A stretch of 64,000 nucleotides of DNA. Origin: Hemileia vastatrix (taxonomy: Eukaryota; Basidiomycota; Pucciniomycetes; Pucciniales; Zaghouaniaceae). The notes under the pieces were generated by a model that saw only the letters and a list, made by a program, of their open reading frames with translations, was not told the origin of the DNA and did not search any database. Positions 1 to 12,375 of this stretch are shown here, one piece after another. Position 1 is the first letter of the stretch, and every line of letters begins with the position of its first letter. A program made the position numbers and the translations under genes. The stretch spans positions 2,962,656 to 3,026,655 of the forward strand of contig JASXTE010000014.1 of NCBI GenBank assembly GCA_030280995.1, written 5' to 3'.

Positions 1-83
1 TGTAAACCATTTCTTTATTTTTCCCTGTTCTTCCTCTTCATTCTTCCCTTTTATTCTCCTTCTTCTAGATGACCCTCCAATAC

Positions 84-400
84 TTATCATGATTTGAGAG
101 GGAGTAATTCATGTCTCTTATATTGTATAAAAATTTAAATGATGTACAATGTTTTGAGTTATAAAGTCTTATTTTTCAGAGTTTTATGTATGAGTGGGAT
201 GATGCTGAAAAATCATTGAAATGAGATGATACAGTGAAATCAGAACTTTTTGTTGAAAAAGTGGGGGTTTGAGTGAAATAAGTGACTTATTTCATCTTTA
301 AATCCACCAGTTTTGGGTCTAGTGTGTTTTGGAAATTGGCACTTAAATAAGTGTGGATTTGATCAAATTTAAGTGCAGATTTTAAAGAACTGACACTGCC
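84..400. repeat. Terminal arm of a DNA transposon running off the left edge
   Basis: This block is an imperfect inverted copy of 4125-4415. Both contain a segment near CATGATTTGAGAGGGAG, a central stretch with the short palindrome AAGTGACTT, and an end reading GGCAGTGTCAG or GGGGGTTTCAG. The same type of end (GTGTCAGTTCTGGAAAATC) opens the element at 56186. I infer that the terminus is at position 400 and that the element body lies to the left, outside the window. Superfamily is not proven; the long AT-rich arms and the neighbouring transposase remains would fit a CACTA/Plavaka-like family. Confidence 0.6.
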
Positions 401-2099
401 TAATGTGTCAGTAAACACCTTTATTATGCATACTTTAATGAAAAACACCTGTCCTTCCATACCACTGTCTCATTAACTCATTCAACAAATAATTGATTCA
501 TCAATTTTTTATATCAAAATGTGAAAACTTTCACATTTTGATGAAAGCCTTAATTAACTCATTAACTCACGCACCATTTTGTCATCAATCCATTCCACTT
601 GTTGAAACTTTTTTCACAAAACTTTTTATCACTACTCCTCATCCTTGAACCACATATTATCATATTACTACTATTCAAACATATAAATAAATTACACAAA
701 AAAATCTTACATTCTTATCTCATACAACTCTATTATAGTGACAAGCTCACAGGACACCTCTACCTCCCCAGAAACTAAGGAAAAGTTTTCTGAATTAGAT
801 TCCTTTCAAAGATGAACAACTTTCCCTGTAATAGATATATTTAAGAAAGGAACTGAAGTTTTCAGCTTCAATCTGTCAAGAAATTTTATAAGAAAGATGA
901 AAATAAGTTTTATCAGTACAGCCATATGAATTCCAGAGACCATTAAAAATACAAAGAAGGTGAGTCTCACATGTGTGGGGGAAAAATGATTTGAATTTAC
1001 TGAATGAAATGATGTTTTATGTTTCTGTGTGACTCCAATTTTGTATGATACAATGAATACAGTTTTAGATACCATTATTTCAGTAGTCTAAGTCATGAGT
1101 AAAATGCAATAAAATCTTACAGTTTTGCTGAAAGGGCGGTAGATGCTCCTAACTGTGACTTTTTTACCACTTTTTTTAGATTATGGATACTTTGAGGGAG
1201 TAGGAGGAGGAAGGTATGTGCCAGTAGGTGCTTGAGAAGGGGTAGGTTCAGATGGAAAGAGAGGAAAAATGTTCATGTTTCTGTTGTGGTCATTGTTTTC
1301 AAGTTCCATCTGAGGCCATCATCTTTTTTTTGGAAAAATCAACAGATAAATCTATATTAGAAATGTATATAGCTCTCATTAAAGACTCTAAATATAACCT
1401 TTAGAAATTAAAATAAAGATACATGTTTTGATTTTGCTGAAATTTTCAACAGAAAATAAGTTAACCTGAAGTGAATTTTCCCTAAAAAAATGTCTTTTTT
1501 CACATGTTGTGTCACCACTTAGTTGTATAGTTAATTTTTGATCTAGCTGCCTTGAATTTTATATTATTTAAAGTAAACCATAAAAAAAAATTATAAAAAT
1601 CTTTATCTTATTTACTTTTCTGGATGTCCTTACATGGTTTGTACAAATTAAAAATTGGTCTAAAATTAATTTTGTTAAAATTGAAACTAATATATATAAA
1701 TATTTAGTGTTTATCTTGATAATCTAATGATAAATTTTCTCAAGTAATATAAACTATATACAGAATTGGAAAGACAGCTTAAAAAATTCAAGAAATCAGA
1801 GAAACCATGTATTATATTTTAAACATTCATGTGTTATATACAAGATACTATTGTCTCTAGCAGCTATAGAAACTTCCTTATCTTGTATTTTTTTTCCATC
1901 CTCTTTATCATTTTTGTTTCCCTCATTTGATATCTTGTCATTTTCTTCATCTGAATCAAAATCATGAAGATCACCAAATTTAACACTATAAAAAAATTTA
2001 TTAGTTTCACCAGATTTTTATACTTCTATATCTTCTAAGTCCATTTCTACCACACAATTACCATTTTTACCACCATCATAATTATCCTCTTTTATCATA
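401..2099. other. AT-rich stretch without a supported gene
   Basis: I see no convincing coding sequence here. The DNA is very AT-rich and almost free of CpG. Minus-strand acidic residues can be read between about 1900 and 2100 and probably belong to the decayed gene that follows. Confidence 0.5.
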
Positions 2100-3163
2100 A
2101 TTATCATCATTATCTTCTTCTAGAATATCAGAACTCCATCAAGATACTTGGCTGGAAAATTCCTATCACATATCTTCTCATCCGGTTAAATATTTATCAA
2201 AAGAGAGTCTGATGTGTTTGGTAAGAAAGAAGCTGCTGTGGTATCAGAAATAAGTGACTTCTGGATTAATGATGGGATTTTGAACCTGAAAAGACTATAG
2301 AAATCAATCAGAATTTTAGAAGGGGGCTTTGTGAAGATTGATTCCTGGTGAACTTGAGGAAGTTTTTGTATTGTCTTATGGCCTTTCTTTCATAAAAAAT
2401 AATTTCATCTTTATGCATTACAAGATCCAATAATCTAAAGAGCTTTTTAGAATTTTCGGATTGAAAAGCAAGGGTTTTGATTAGGTATAGGTTAGTTTGG
2501 CTGTCAAATTCATCATCACTATGAGCTGATACTTGGCTCAAAATACAAAGGTAACCTTTGAGAGATTTTCTGACTGTGGAATAAGGGAAACCACAATCAT
2601 TTGACTATTTATCATCAAAAAGAAGTGAAATACAGAAGTGTGAGTTTCAGAAAAAGAAAAAATCCCTACCCTTTCACAATTTTTCAGAATATTTTTCTTC
2701 AGTTCATCTTTTGACTGCTTTCCAGCTTCCTTTAGCTCCTTTTTGTACCAAGATTCCAAAATGTAGTGGAGAAAATGGTTGTAGGCTTCAAAAATTAACA
2801 GAATGTTCTCAATGGTTGTCAAGTAAATTTTCATGAAACTGTAGGCACCACTCAAAGCTAATTGAAAAAATAAACAATAGCTGTAAACAGTGAGCTGTGT
2901 TGAATATTTAATCCCTGGCTTCATTAAGGTTTGGTCCCCAGATATGGATTCCAAAATTTAGTAATAGTTAAAAAAAGCAGCAATATGGCACATACCTTTG
3001 TATTTCTAAAGTTCAGAGGGGTTTCATAAGCCTTCAGCTGTTCTGGGTGATGCCTACAGGAGAGGGAAGGATTTTTTGGTGGAGAAAAAAAAGAATTTTT
3101 TTTCCTCTCAGAAATAGGTTTGGAAGAAATTGATTGTGCTAAAGATGAATTTTGAGCTTTCAA
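2100..3163 (-). pseudogene. Decayed transposon-associated accessory protein
   Basis: Three minus-strand pieces line up as one broken gene. The first (about 3163-2960) begins MKAQNSSLAQ. The second (about 2954-2660) is helical and contains IKYSTQLTVYSY and YNHFLHYILESWYKKELK. The third (2541-2308) contains SAHSDDEFDSQTNLYLIKTL followed by a basic segment. Around 2290-2110 further residues including FLPNTSDSL and PDEKICDRNF are legible in another frame. This order (S-D-D-E-x-D, Y-L-I-K, basic linker, FLPN, H/PDEK) resembles, from memory, proteins found beside transposases in rust genomes. I cannot assign a biochemical function. Frame changes and stops show that it is not intact. Confidence 0.45.
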
Positions 3164-3779
3164 TTGGTTTCAAATGCCTTTTTAGCCAAATGAGGAATAG
3201 TTTTATAATTCAAGGTAAAAAAGGTGGAAGATGTGAAAATAATTAGTTCAAAGAAAATTTGGAAGATGAGGTGAAATTGTAACAAGAGATAAAGAAAAAA
3301 TATTGTAACCACTAGTGTTATATACTGAGTGGCTTTGGTAGGAAAGAAACTATCTTGAAAAAAAGTTCTCTTGTAGCTTAAATAGCTCCAAGTGATTTGA
3401 AAAAAACTGAGGAAAAATCTAAATTGAAACCAAAAAATAATTGATTATTCTGTAATAAAAAGGATATAAAGGCATCCCTTTTGTGCAGAAAATGTTTTAA
3501 AATTTTTATATTTTTTTACTGCGTAATAATCTTACTCATTAATTTTACTTTGTGAGATAAGTTGAACATGTTTTTTTAAAGGCACCTTACTGAGGATATA
3601 TAAAAGTGCAAATTTGTGAAAAAAATGAGCAGGTAAAAAATTGAAGGAGTATGTGGCAACACTTGGCATTTTTTCAGGACATTTTCAACTGTAGCAGAAA
3701 TTAAAAATCTCTGCTTTGTGAATCCTGCAGCCAGTTTCTTCAGGGCATCCTGAAACATGACTTTCCCAGGAACCTGAAC
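3164..3779. other. Non-coding AT-rich stretch
   Basis: I see nothing supportable. A 60-residue minus-strand frame at 3576-3758 (begins MFQDALKKLAAG) has no motif that I recognise and lies between two TE fragments. Confidence 0.4.
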
Positions 3780-4120
3780 ATGAAACTGGGGAAAAAACTC
3801 TTTTTGGTAGGGTTAGTTTGGATTTTTTTTCATATAAAAGAGGCAAGATATAAATATTTAATCATAGCCAGAGATAATTTTTCTAGATGGGTTAGGGCAG
3901 TTCCTCTTATAAATTTGAATTTCAAAAATGAGGCAGATTTCTTGATGAAGGATTGGGTGCATAGTTATGTTGTAGTAAGATTGGAAATGGTTGATGGAGG
4001 GCCTTAATTTGGGGCTGAATTAAGAGAATACATATCAAGAGTTGAATCAAAGGTTAGGGTAGTAATATCTTATTATCCTGAAGTGAAGGAATGGTAGAAA
4101 GAGGGAATCAAATTATTAGG
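3780..4120 (+). pseudogene. Ty3-type integrase core fragment
   Basis: The frame reads through YKYLIIARDNFSRWVRAVPL and EMVDGGP, then continues past a TAA in the same frame as FGAELREYISR and VVISYYPE. In Ty3 integrases the first block carries the first catalytic Asp and V-D-G-G-P carries the second. The expected P-E-x-Q-G-x-x-E block is only partly present and the catalytic Glu has been lost (KEW followed by a stop). The fragment is about 110 residues, far short of a full integrase. It ends just before the transposon terminus at 4125, so the transposon may have inserted into a dying Ty3 copy. It may be of the same family as the RNase H remnant at 13121-13936. Confidence 0.75.
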
Positions 4121-5401
4121 GGGTTTCAGTTGTGGAAAATCTGCACTTGTTTAAGTTCCAATTTCCAAAACACACTAGCCCCAACACAGGTGGATTTCAA
4201 AATGAAATAAGTAACTTATTTCACTCAAATCCCCACTTTCTCAACCAAAAGTTCTGATTTCACTATAACATCTCATTTCAATGATTTTTTAGCATCATCC
4301 CATTCATACACAGAACTTCATAGAATAACACTTTATAACACAAAACATCATACATCATTTACCTTTTTTATATCATATAAGTGACATGCATTCCTCCCTC
4401 TCAAATCATGATAAGCTACATCAAGAAATGAATTTCACAGCTCTTTATACACTCTTGGACTCTAATTGAAATTCTGAAACTTATCTCAAAGAAGATTCTC
4501 TTTTTTTATCAAAAGTGGAAAGAAATGTTACCTTCTTCCCAGAAAGACTGAAGTACTTCATACCCCCAAGTACACAATCCAAATACTTCTTAACCTATCT
4601 GTAACCAGTTTTAGAAAGTTTTTCAGGACTTTTCAAAAAAATTTACTCAGAATGGTTATTTTTTTTGAATATTGACCTTGATTTTGAAATTTCTGTTATA
4701 GTCTCTTTTTTTCTTTCATCAAATCAACATGAAATCACATTTTTTCTGGAATTGTGCAATTTCTCAGTCATTATTTTTTTCTTTCATCACTTATATCCAT
4801 TTTCTCTTATATTTCATCCCTGAAATAATTTGAAGCCAATTTTTTACTCAACTAATCTCTCCGGGTAATTAATTTTTTCATTTTTACTTATATATTTGCT
4901 AATTATAAATTTTTTAAATTTTTTCTAATTTTTTTGTATCTAAATTTATTAGTAAGTGTTTATTTTTTTGATTTTAATGGTAAAATTAAACTTTTTTCTC
5001 TTCCTCTTTTCTTTCTTTTTTTAGCTCCATCATCCTAATCTTCATCCCTCTTTGGCATGGTCCTTATTCTCCTTTTTCCTATTTCACTTTTTATTAGATT
5101 CCATGTCATTTAAACAGATAAATTGCAAATTTATTAAGCACTTCACTTGCTCCATATTCAATTTCCCCCAAATTTTAACTTCACTTTTTCTCACTCTATT
5201 TTTCCTACCTTTCAATAAAGGTAAGTTTAATCTCCTTCTTTCATATCTATATGATATCTTTCTCTTTCTATTAAAATTTCATACTTAAATATATGTAGGA
5301 CTCTTATCTGGACAACAGTGGACATAATCAACTCCTCATGTTGTCATTTTAATTATCACTTTTAAAGTTTATGTGAAATTTGGAAAATCAGAGTCATAAT
5401 C

Positions 5402-6015
5402 AGGGTTAGGTTTGTTTGAATCTAATTTCCTTTTAACTGAGGACTCTTCTGAAGGCTATCTTTCATTTCAAACTAACAGATTTTAATTTGGCTCAATGGT
5501 CACTGAGATATTGAACTTTAAATTGGAACCTTTTTTTCCCCAATTTAACTTTTTTTATTACATGTTTTTATATAAGAAATTAGGGTTAATTTTATTTAAA
5601 TCTCATTTACTTTAACTGAGGATTCTAATGAAGCCTATATTTTATTTACCACAAATGGTTTTGAGCTTGGTTTAGTGGTTGCTGAAAATTTGACCATTAA
5701 ATTTGACCCTTTTTTTCCAAATTTCACTGAATTTATTTCATATTATTATATTGCATAATTAGATAATAAGGCTTCTGAAACTCTTATCTGATTGTTATCT
5801 AAGCTTTTATTTACCTCTTGTTTGAACTTTCATCATTACTTTTCAAGTTTTTTTTGTAATTTTAAAAATCAGAGTCAAACTTTTGGTTAGGTATTCTCAA
5901 ATATAATTTACTTTTAGCCAAAGATTCTTCTGAAGCCTATCTTTCTTTACCTGAAAATGGATTTGAATTTTTTTCAGTGGTCGCTGAGAGATTAACCTTT
6001 AAAGTTGAGCCTTGT
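5402..6015. repeat. Three imperfect copies of a ~140-bp unit
   Basis: Units begin near 5402, 5581 and 5883. Each has the order GGTTAGG- or GGGTTAATT-like start, an ACTGAGGATTCTTCTGAAGCC-like core, a TGGTCACTGAGA-like segment and a T-rich tail. Spacing is uneven (about 180 and 300 bp), so this is a dispersed triplication rather than a strict tandem array. It lies in the non-coding middle of the transposon. Confidence 0.6.
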
Positions 6016-6589
6016 TTCTCAATTTAACTTTTATTTATTTTACAATGAATATAATAACATTTACATCATGCATTTATCCTTCCAGACTCATTAAACTACC
6101 TTTCTCTTTAATTATTATTCTTCTCTTGTATCAAAGTGAGTTTTTTCATTCTCTTACCATTTTCATATGTCTAACCCTATACTAATTTTGGCTGCTCATA
6201 TCAGATCAGTCAAAAATTAGTCCAATGAATCAACAAGGTAAAAGTAATAAATCTATACACCTTAAGGCAGATCAAAGATATATGGGGATTTGTAAAGTCA
6301 TCAAATATTTATTATTCTTTCATAAATTTTTTATTAATAAATCTTATATTTAAATCTATTAAACTTAAGTAATGAGCCAACAACCTTGTGTTGTATAAAT
6401 GGTAATCATGACAACATTAATTTGTTTCATGGGGTTCCTCTAGGCTATACTTGTGGAAAGTGTTAAACTTAGTTTCTAGACTTGATATGAATTTTGGCTT
6501 GAGGAATTTTCATTGCTTTAAAACTAGTAATTTCTACTTATCTTATCTATTTATTTATTTATTGATATATGTAACTATATTAAATTTTG

Positions 6590-6735
6590 GTGACTTGCAC
6601 CCCTTACTTCAATAAAATGTGGAGGAGGGTATTTCCGAATTTTCAAAGCTGATATGCAAAATTAATGACTTGGAAGAATTTTGGTGATACCCACTCCTTA
6701 CCTCAATAAAAAGCAGGGGAGGGTATGTCCAAGTT
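6590..6735. repeat. Subterminal repeat pair of the passenger-gene transposon
   Basis: Two units of about 100 bp carry CACCCCTTACTTCAATAAAATG and a following GGAGGGTAT segment. The same unit appears, inverted, at 58150-58270 (twice) and 15720-15850. Its recurrence at the same relative place beside the Myb/SANT-like gene makes it a marker of this transposon family. Confidence 0.6.
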
Positions 6736-6959
6736 TTCCAAACAGATATATAATTTTTTTGACTTATCTCTATTAAGAAATGCTAATTGGTGGTGAGGTA
6801 ATAAAAGTATGTTGGTGATGAGGAATTTCACCCAGGTGTCAATATTATTTTACCATCTGGAAGTCAAAAAGTGTAATATTTTAGAGTCCATTAAGGAAAA
6901 ATGGTGTTATCAAGATCTCATGATATAGCTATCTTTGATAAGATTAAAAGTAAATATTT

Positions 6960-7441
6960 AATTTGGAACCAAAAAAAATATCTATTTCCTCATAGAGAGG
7001 ACACATGAAATTGCGCTTTTTGGAAACATTAGTAGTTCCATTTTCAAAATCTTAATCATTAATACCAATTCAAGTAGAAGTGGAAGAGAAATGAGAATCT
7101 TTATTTTTTGATTGATAACTTTTGAACCTCTTCTTCATTTTCTTAGGAATGATTTTTATTCTCCCTTTTTTTTCTTTTTTACTTCATTTGCCATCAACTA
7201 GAAGCCATTGACCTTTGAAGAGGCTGGACATCTGAATCGGGTGGACTTCTCACATCCAAAAAATGAATCATAATTTGATTAAATTTTGAGGAAGTTGATG
7301 ATGATGAGATAAAAGTCCTTTTTTAGCTTTTCAGACTTTAATTTCTTGGGTGAGGGGTTTATATTACAGATAGACCTTTGTGATGAAGCATTTATTTGAG
7401 TTGCCTTCTGAGTGATGGATTTCCTGGGAGAAGTTATGAAC
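6960..7441 (-). pseudogene. Myb/SANT-like passenger protein, decayed copy 1
   Basis: The minus strand from about 7441 is homologous, base by base, to 56510-56990, which encodes the start of the better-preserved copy 3. Legible pieces include an Ile/Leu-rich FLKI-type helix followed by SNYD, and near 6990 an M-C-P-L-Y-E-E-x-D core equivalent to MCPFYEEMDNLYG in copy 3. Several stops break the frame and the coiled-coil 3' half is absent. Function is unknown. Proteins of this shape are Myb/SANT-like and probably bind DNA, which is inference. Confidence 0.5.
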
Positions 7442-7909
7442 CTGTTATTCTTTAAGAAAAGAGATTAAGATGTTGAAAACATAAAAAAAGAAGGAAAAAA
7501 TCATTCCTGGTTAAAATTTTAAAATAAATTGTTTCAAATTTCAGTGAGGGGTGTGTTCCAAGGATTGATGGGAGGATGGAGGTCTGGGTGTCACATGTGA
7601 TAGGGACAGGGTGGGAAATTAAGGGATGATGTGGATAAAATGTGGTTGTGAAAAAAAAATCAAGAAAAAAGTGCTGATTTGACGTCATATCTGACACCCA
7701 TTTATGAAATAAGTGACTTTTTTGCAAAATTTAAGTGCTGATTTGGTTTTAAATCTGAATTTAAGTTAAGTGTATATTTTCCAGAACTAAAAGCCTCTGT
7801 TTTTATATGGTAATTTTATGTATTAATTTCTTTGGCGCTCAATACTATGAAAGTTGGAAAATAATAGATATAAAAAATCATCAGTAGCTCTAAACTTGGC
7901 AAGTTATGG

Positions 7910-10900
7910 TTGAAACTTTATTCTTTCATTACAATAAAAATAATGGAACTCTGCATCCACTCCAAGTGCTCAGAAAACAGCTTTGAAAATTTGCAAGGCC
8001 AACTTACTCAATTTTTTCTTGTTACTCATCAAGCTTTCCTCATGTATTTACAAGAAGAAGTTCAAAGGAGTCAAATTTATTTTTTGGATGATGAGTTAGA
8101 CACATCAGAAGTGTCTGATTCATTTTCAATACCAAGCTCACCTGAAATAGATAAAGATCCCCCTTCAAACAAGAATAAACTATTATATCAAATTTTTAAA
8201 ACTTTAATAAAAGTATAAATGCTGAATATTAATACTAAATTTTTGTTTCTTTTTCAGCTCCAAAACATATTTCTCATTTTTTAGCTTGGTTTCATTTTTT
8301 TGTAATATTAGCCTAGAGAGTTTCAAGACTTTTAAAAAAAATTGATTGAAATTATAGTTGAATTTATAAATATTTCTAATTTTTATGAAGATATTACAAA
8401 CCAAGTGGTGAAAAATCAAGATATAAAGTTTATTTTAAATAAATTAAATATTTATTCTACTATAAATGAGACTGTTTGTTGTCCAAAATGTTTTTTATAT
8501 CACAATGTCACCAACATTCCAAGAACATGCCAGTTTTGAAGAACCCCTCAGGGTCTTATATGTGGGGCAGCTATCCTTAATCCACATCAAAATTAATCTC
8601 TTTTTCGAATCAACAGGAGAAACAGGTCTCACACAGGAAGTAATTCCTCCCATCCAGTTCCAATAACTACTCAAAATCCATAATGTATTTTGCAACTCAT
8701 ACCTTCACTCAATGGCTACACAGGTTTCTTGGACAATCTACTGTTGAAAGTGAAATATCTGAATGAGCTGCTTTTATATCTCAATCTATTTCAACAGATA
8801 TAAATGATATTCAAAAAGGAGAAGCATGGAAAGGAAGGACTTAGACAGCTGATGCATTCAATATTCACCCACTCTATCTTACATTTTCTTTATTTTCTGA
8901 CTGGTTCAATCCTTGGGGGAATAAGATTGGTGGAAGATAAGTTTCTAGTGGTGATTTTTTTGATGAAATGCTTAAATTTTCCCCTTAAAAAACAAAATTT
9001 TACTGCTTATAACTATCTTGCTGAGATGAAACCTGTCCCTGATGCATCAGATAGAATTACAATCAAAAATTTGCTTGGAATTGTTGTTGATGAGCTTCTT
9101 GAGCTTCAAAAGGGAATACAAATAACAACAAAAATCTATCATTCTAGAAAAAGGGTTTCAGTTTCTTCAAATTTTGGGTGATGTATTAGGGGTAAATAAG
9201 GTGGGAGGTTTTGCTGAACACAGTGCAATATCATTCTGTACTTGGCTCAATAAGTCTCATAAAGATATTATAAAGCTTCAAATTGGAGCTTCAAGAGCAA
9301 AAGAAGGAAATTTTGAGGCAGCACAGCAGTGGAAAAATGTAAAAAATTCAGGGCAAAGGGACTCTTAGATGAAGGATATTTGAGTTTGAGGATAACAAAT
9401 AAATCAATTACATTACCATGATCCAGTGTATGATACCCCACTTGGGATAATGCACAATTGGCTGGAGGACATTCTTTAAAACCATGTTTGTTTCAGATGT
9501 TAGATTGATGTTTTATCTAAAAAATCACTTGGGAAATGGATTCAAGCTGGTCCAAAAGGAGGATCAGATCTTTAACTTTTAAAAAGAAAATTTACAGAAG
9601 AAAAATATTCAATTACTGATGGGAAAGGTGAGCTTGAATTTTTGGAGATTTAGCAAGAGAGTGATGAAAGAGAAGATGGTTAACTAGTATTGGATTTAAA
9701 AGAAAAGGTTTTTACTTATGGAAGTTTTGAAAAATTTAGACAGCTACAAGCCAATGTAGTTCTTCTATCTGGAATATCAAAGGCTCCTCAGCCCCTGGTG
9801 GAAAATAAGGCAGGGAAATGGAAAGCTGCACAGTGGTATACATTTATTCAGTACCTATACCTTTGGATCTTGTAGAAATTCTAGTGGATAATCCAAAAAA
9901 CATTCAAAAAAGAATCAATTTCTGGTTTAATTCTTCTAAAAATTTCTGCACTATGTAAATGCACACAGATTATTTTTTCTAAACAAGTGAGAAAATATGA
10001 TCCTAAAACTTTTCAGTTTTTTTATTCAAATAAGATTCAATTTCAGAAAATTTATTCCCCCACAATAAAACGCATCCAGACCATCACTACTCTCTTTACA
10101 TTCCAGATCAACTTAAGCAATGGGGCCCTTTGTTTGGAGTTTCTGAATTTGGAGGTGAACAATTAATTGGATTTCTCCAAAAAGGAAAGACAAATAGATT
10201 GATGGGTGAGTAAGCTTTTATTTATACTTGATACCAAAGATTAGATGAGAATTAAAAAACATTAACTACTCATGAGAAATGGATCAAACAATAATGCAAA
10301 AAGTATTTAGTCAAAAGAAACTCATGGTGATCTTGGAAGAAAAGTTTGAAGATATTATAAATGAGGAAGACAAATTGGAACCTAAGAAAACTCAAACAAT
10401 TTAACTAGAGGACAATGAGTATCTAGATATCTTGAAGCACATACAAGAAATTGACAATAAAATACAAAGCTATTGGGACTTGCCACATCCAATGGGTGAA
10501 AATATCTTCTCTAAAGAATTGAAGTCTGTTATGACTCTTAAATGTGGAAGAACAGGAAGAAAAAGTGTATCTGTTTGTCAACCTAAAAACTTAGTAATTT
10601 TTGAAGGGCCTAGATTTAGTATAGTCATGAATATTTACAGAATTCAAAGTGGGCCAAGGAGAATGAGTAAAATCAAATTGTTAATGAGGTGGAGCAGATA
10701 TGTTTGAGGCAGACAAAAAATGATGAAGAGTCTAATTTTTTTAATATGTTGTTGCTGATGAGATCAGTTTTAGGAAAGGTTTCTTATGAAAATACAATAG
10801 CTATCTCACCAGACTCTGTAAACACCATTTGTGCATACCAGATTTTAAAATCAAATATTTTTAGAATTTCAGGTGGTGGGATAATACTGACACCTGTTCA

Positions 10901-10973
10901 AAGTAACTTACTTACTGAACTATCACCTTTAAAATCAAGCTTTTCTATTAAATTAAAACTTTTTAATCACTAA
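7910..10973 (+). pseudogene. Plavaka/Tnp2-like (CACTA superfamily) transposase pseudogene
   Basis: Read across frames, this is a transposase of the basidiomycete Plavaka type. In order it shows a leader with DDELDTSEVSDSFSIPSSPE (about 8090), a Cys cluster TVCCPKCF with a later Cys (8470-8540), a region matching LTFSLF-DWFNPWGNKI (about 8880-8930), CLNFPLKKQNFTAYNYLAEM and LGIVVDELLELQKG (8960-9110), DVLGVNKVGGFAEHSAISFC with TWLNKSHKD (9178-9270), YHDPVYDTPLGIMHNWLED (about 9415-9465) and, near the C-terminus, SLYIPDQLKQWGPLFGV with GFLQKGKTNRLMGE (about 10090-10210). Further coding-like sequence runs to 10973. The family's catalytic acidic residues lie in this core, but I cannot confirm each one. 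At least ten frame breaks and stops mean it cannot make an active protein. CpG is almost absent, consistent with old methylated DNA. Confidence 0.8.
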
Positions 10974-11604
10974 TATAATTTTATTTGTACATAATGATTA
11001 AATATACTTCTAAATATCTCAGTATGAAAAGTAATTTTCATTTCTGGGTGCCTTTAAGGGGAAATAAAATATTTTTTGTTCACAAACATGAGGGAAAACA
11101 TTGAATTCCTAAAAATCATAATTAATAATTATGCCCTTTTGTAAACTTTCAAAATGTGATTTTAGTATTATTTAGTCAATAAATACATGGAATAATAGTC
11201 TCATTCAAGTTACATTTCAAAAATTATATTAATGGAGAGTCAACCTATGTGGAATGACTTTCATTTATTACATTTAATAAATCACAGGGAAAATTAAAAA
11301 AATTTAAATATAAAAAAATCTAAAATGTAGTTACACAAAATGCTTCAATAAACTATAGGATCTTCTTCTTCCTCCCCCTCTTCTCCTCCACCTTATTTTT
11401 TCTTTCCTCCCTTATCTTCTCCTCCTCCTTCTCTTTTTGATATGCTACTATATAAGAACATTCCTTTTGATAATAATTTATAAAAACTAAATTGTTTGGA
11501 TATTGAGTTAAAAGTCTACTCAAATGATTTTTGAGACAGATATTCTTGGTAAATGAATCCATTTCTATAAATCTTGGCATCTCTAGAACTATTATTTTAT
11601 AATT
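10974..11604. other. Non-coding, AT-rich
   Basis: I see no gene. A Lys/Glu-rich minus-strand frame at 11353-11622 is low-complexity sequence from a CTTCTTCTTCC-rich stretch and is not supported as coding. Confidence 0.4.
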
Positions 11605-12375
11605 TTTAAGACTAGAGCACAATATACTAGAAACCTGGATGAAGAACAGGTGATGAAATTAAGTATGGAAAATTTAGTGTCTGGTTTTATGATGAGGATG
11701 GTGTGGATGCTGGTAGAGTCACTAAAGAATGACTTACAATTCTTTCTAAGAAAATGCTGGATTCTAATTAGGCATTGTTCACTGGAAGTGCTGCTGATTC
11801 TAAAACATATCAACCTAGATGTGCTAGTTCCATTAATCCTGATCATTTAGGGTTATTTACTTTTTCTGGAAGGGTAATTGTAAAAGGTTGGTTGTTCAAT
11901 TATTTAATATATATATATATTTGTGTGTGTTGTGAGCTAATGTGTGATGCTTTTAATTCTTTTTCTCCTTAGCACTATTTTATGGATGAGTAGTTGATGA
12001 TTTTATAAGCATTTGTTGGGTGTGCCTATTTGTTTAAGTGATCTTGAAACAGTTTATCCAGATGTAAGCTTAACTTTTTTCATTTTTTCATTGTGTGAGT
12101 TTTTTTTTCTAATTTTATCGAATTAATTAATTAGCATCATGAATTTTTGAGATGAATACTTTATAAAAATATTGATGGGATTTTTGAGTTAACATTTAGT
12201 GTTGAAGTGGAAGATTTTGGTTCAGTAAGGATTATTGATTTCAAAATTGATGGTCAAAACATTTTTTTCACCAATTAGAGTAAGGCAAAGTATTTAAAAC
12301 TTTTAGTCAAGAATTTCCTCACAATCTCAATCTGTGATCAGATCTGAAAAAGTTTTCAATTCATGTTTTTCAGAT
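11605..12375 (+). pseudogene. HECT-domain E3 ubiquitin ligase fragment (Tom1/HUWE1-like)
   Basis: Three apparent exons together give the N-terminal lobe of a HECT domain. Exon A (11661-11886) reads KFSVWFYDEDGVDAGRVTKE, a stop where Trp is expected, then ALFTGSAADSKTYQPRCASS and HLGLFTFSGRVIVK. An intron with a GTTGGT donor ends near 11972. Exon B (to about 12061) reads FYKHLLGVPICLSDLETVYP and ends at a GTAAGC donor. Exon C (from about 12134) reads DGIFELTFSVEVEDFGSVRI, then IDGQNIFFT and DQI-SF. The order and spacing match the HECT fold of Tom1/HUWE1-type ligases, which transfer ubiquitin through a C-terminal Cys. The sequence ends before that Cys, and in-frame stops occur in every exon. 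It is a dead, truncated gene copy; retained intron boundaries argue against a processed retrocopy. Confidence 0.8.

Larger units (their letters stand above)
4125..7797. mobile_element. Decayed DNA transposon with inverted ends
   Basis: The left end reads GGGGGTTTCAGTTGTGGAAA after ATTATTA. The right end near 7797, on the minus strand, reads TTTTAGTTCTGGAAAATA and continues with the same AAGTGACTTATTTCA-type segment as the other ends of the family. From 7797 down to 6960 the minus strand matches 56186-56990 almost line by line, and 6450-6960 matches 57880-58370, so an internal block present in the 56-kb copy is missing here. The middle (4420-6450) is AT-rich and has no gene, but it holds a threefold repeat. 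The superfamily is uncertain, and no target duplication was clear. Confidence 0.55.

Noticed and set aside
11353..11622. Lys/Glu-rich minus-strand frame
   Set aside because: The charged tail comes from a CTTCTTCCTCC-rich stretch, and the rest has no recognised motif.
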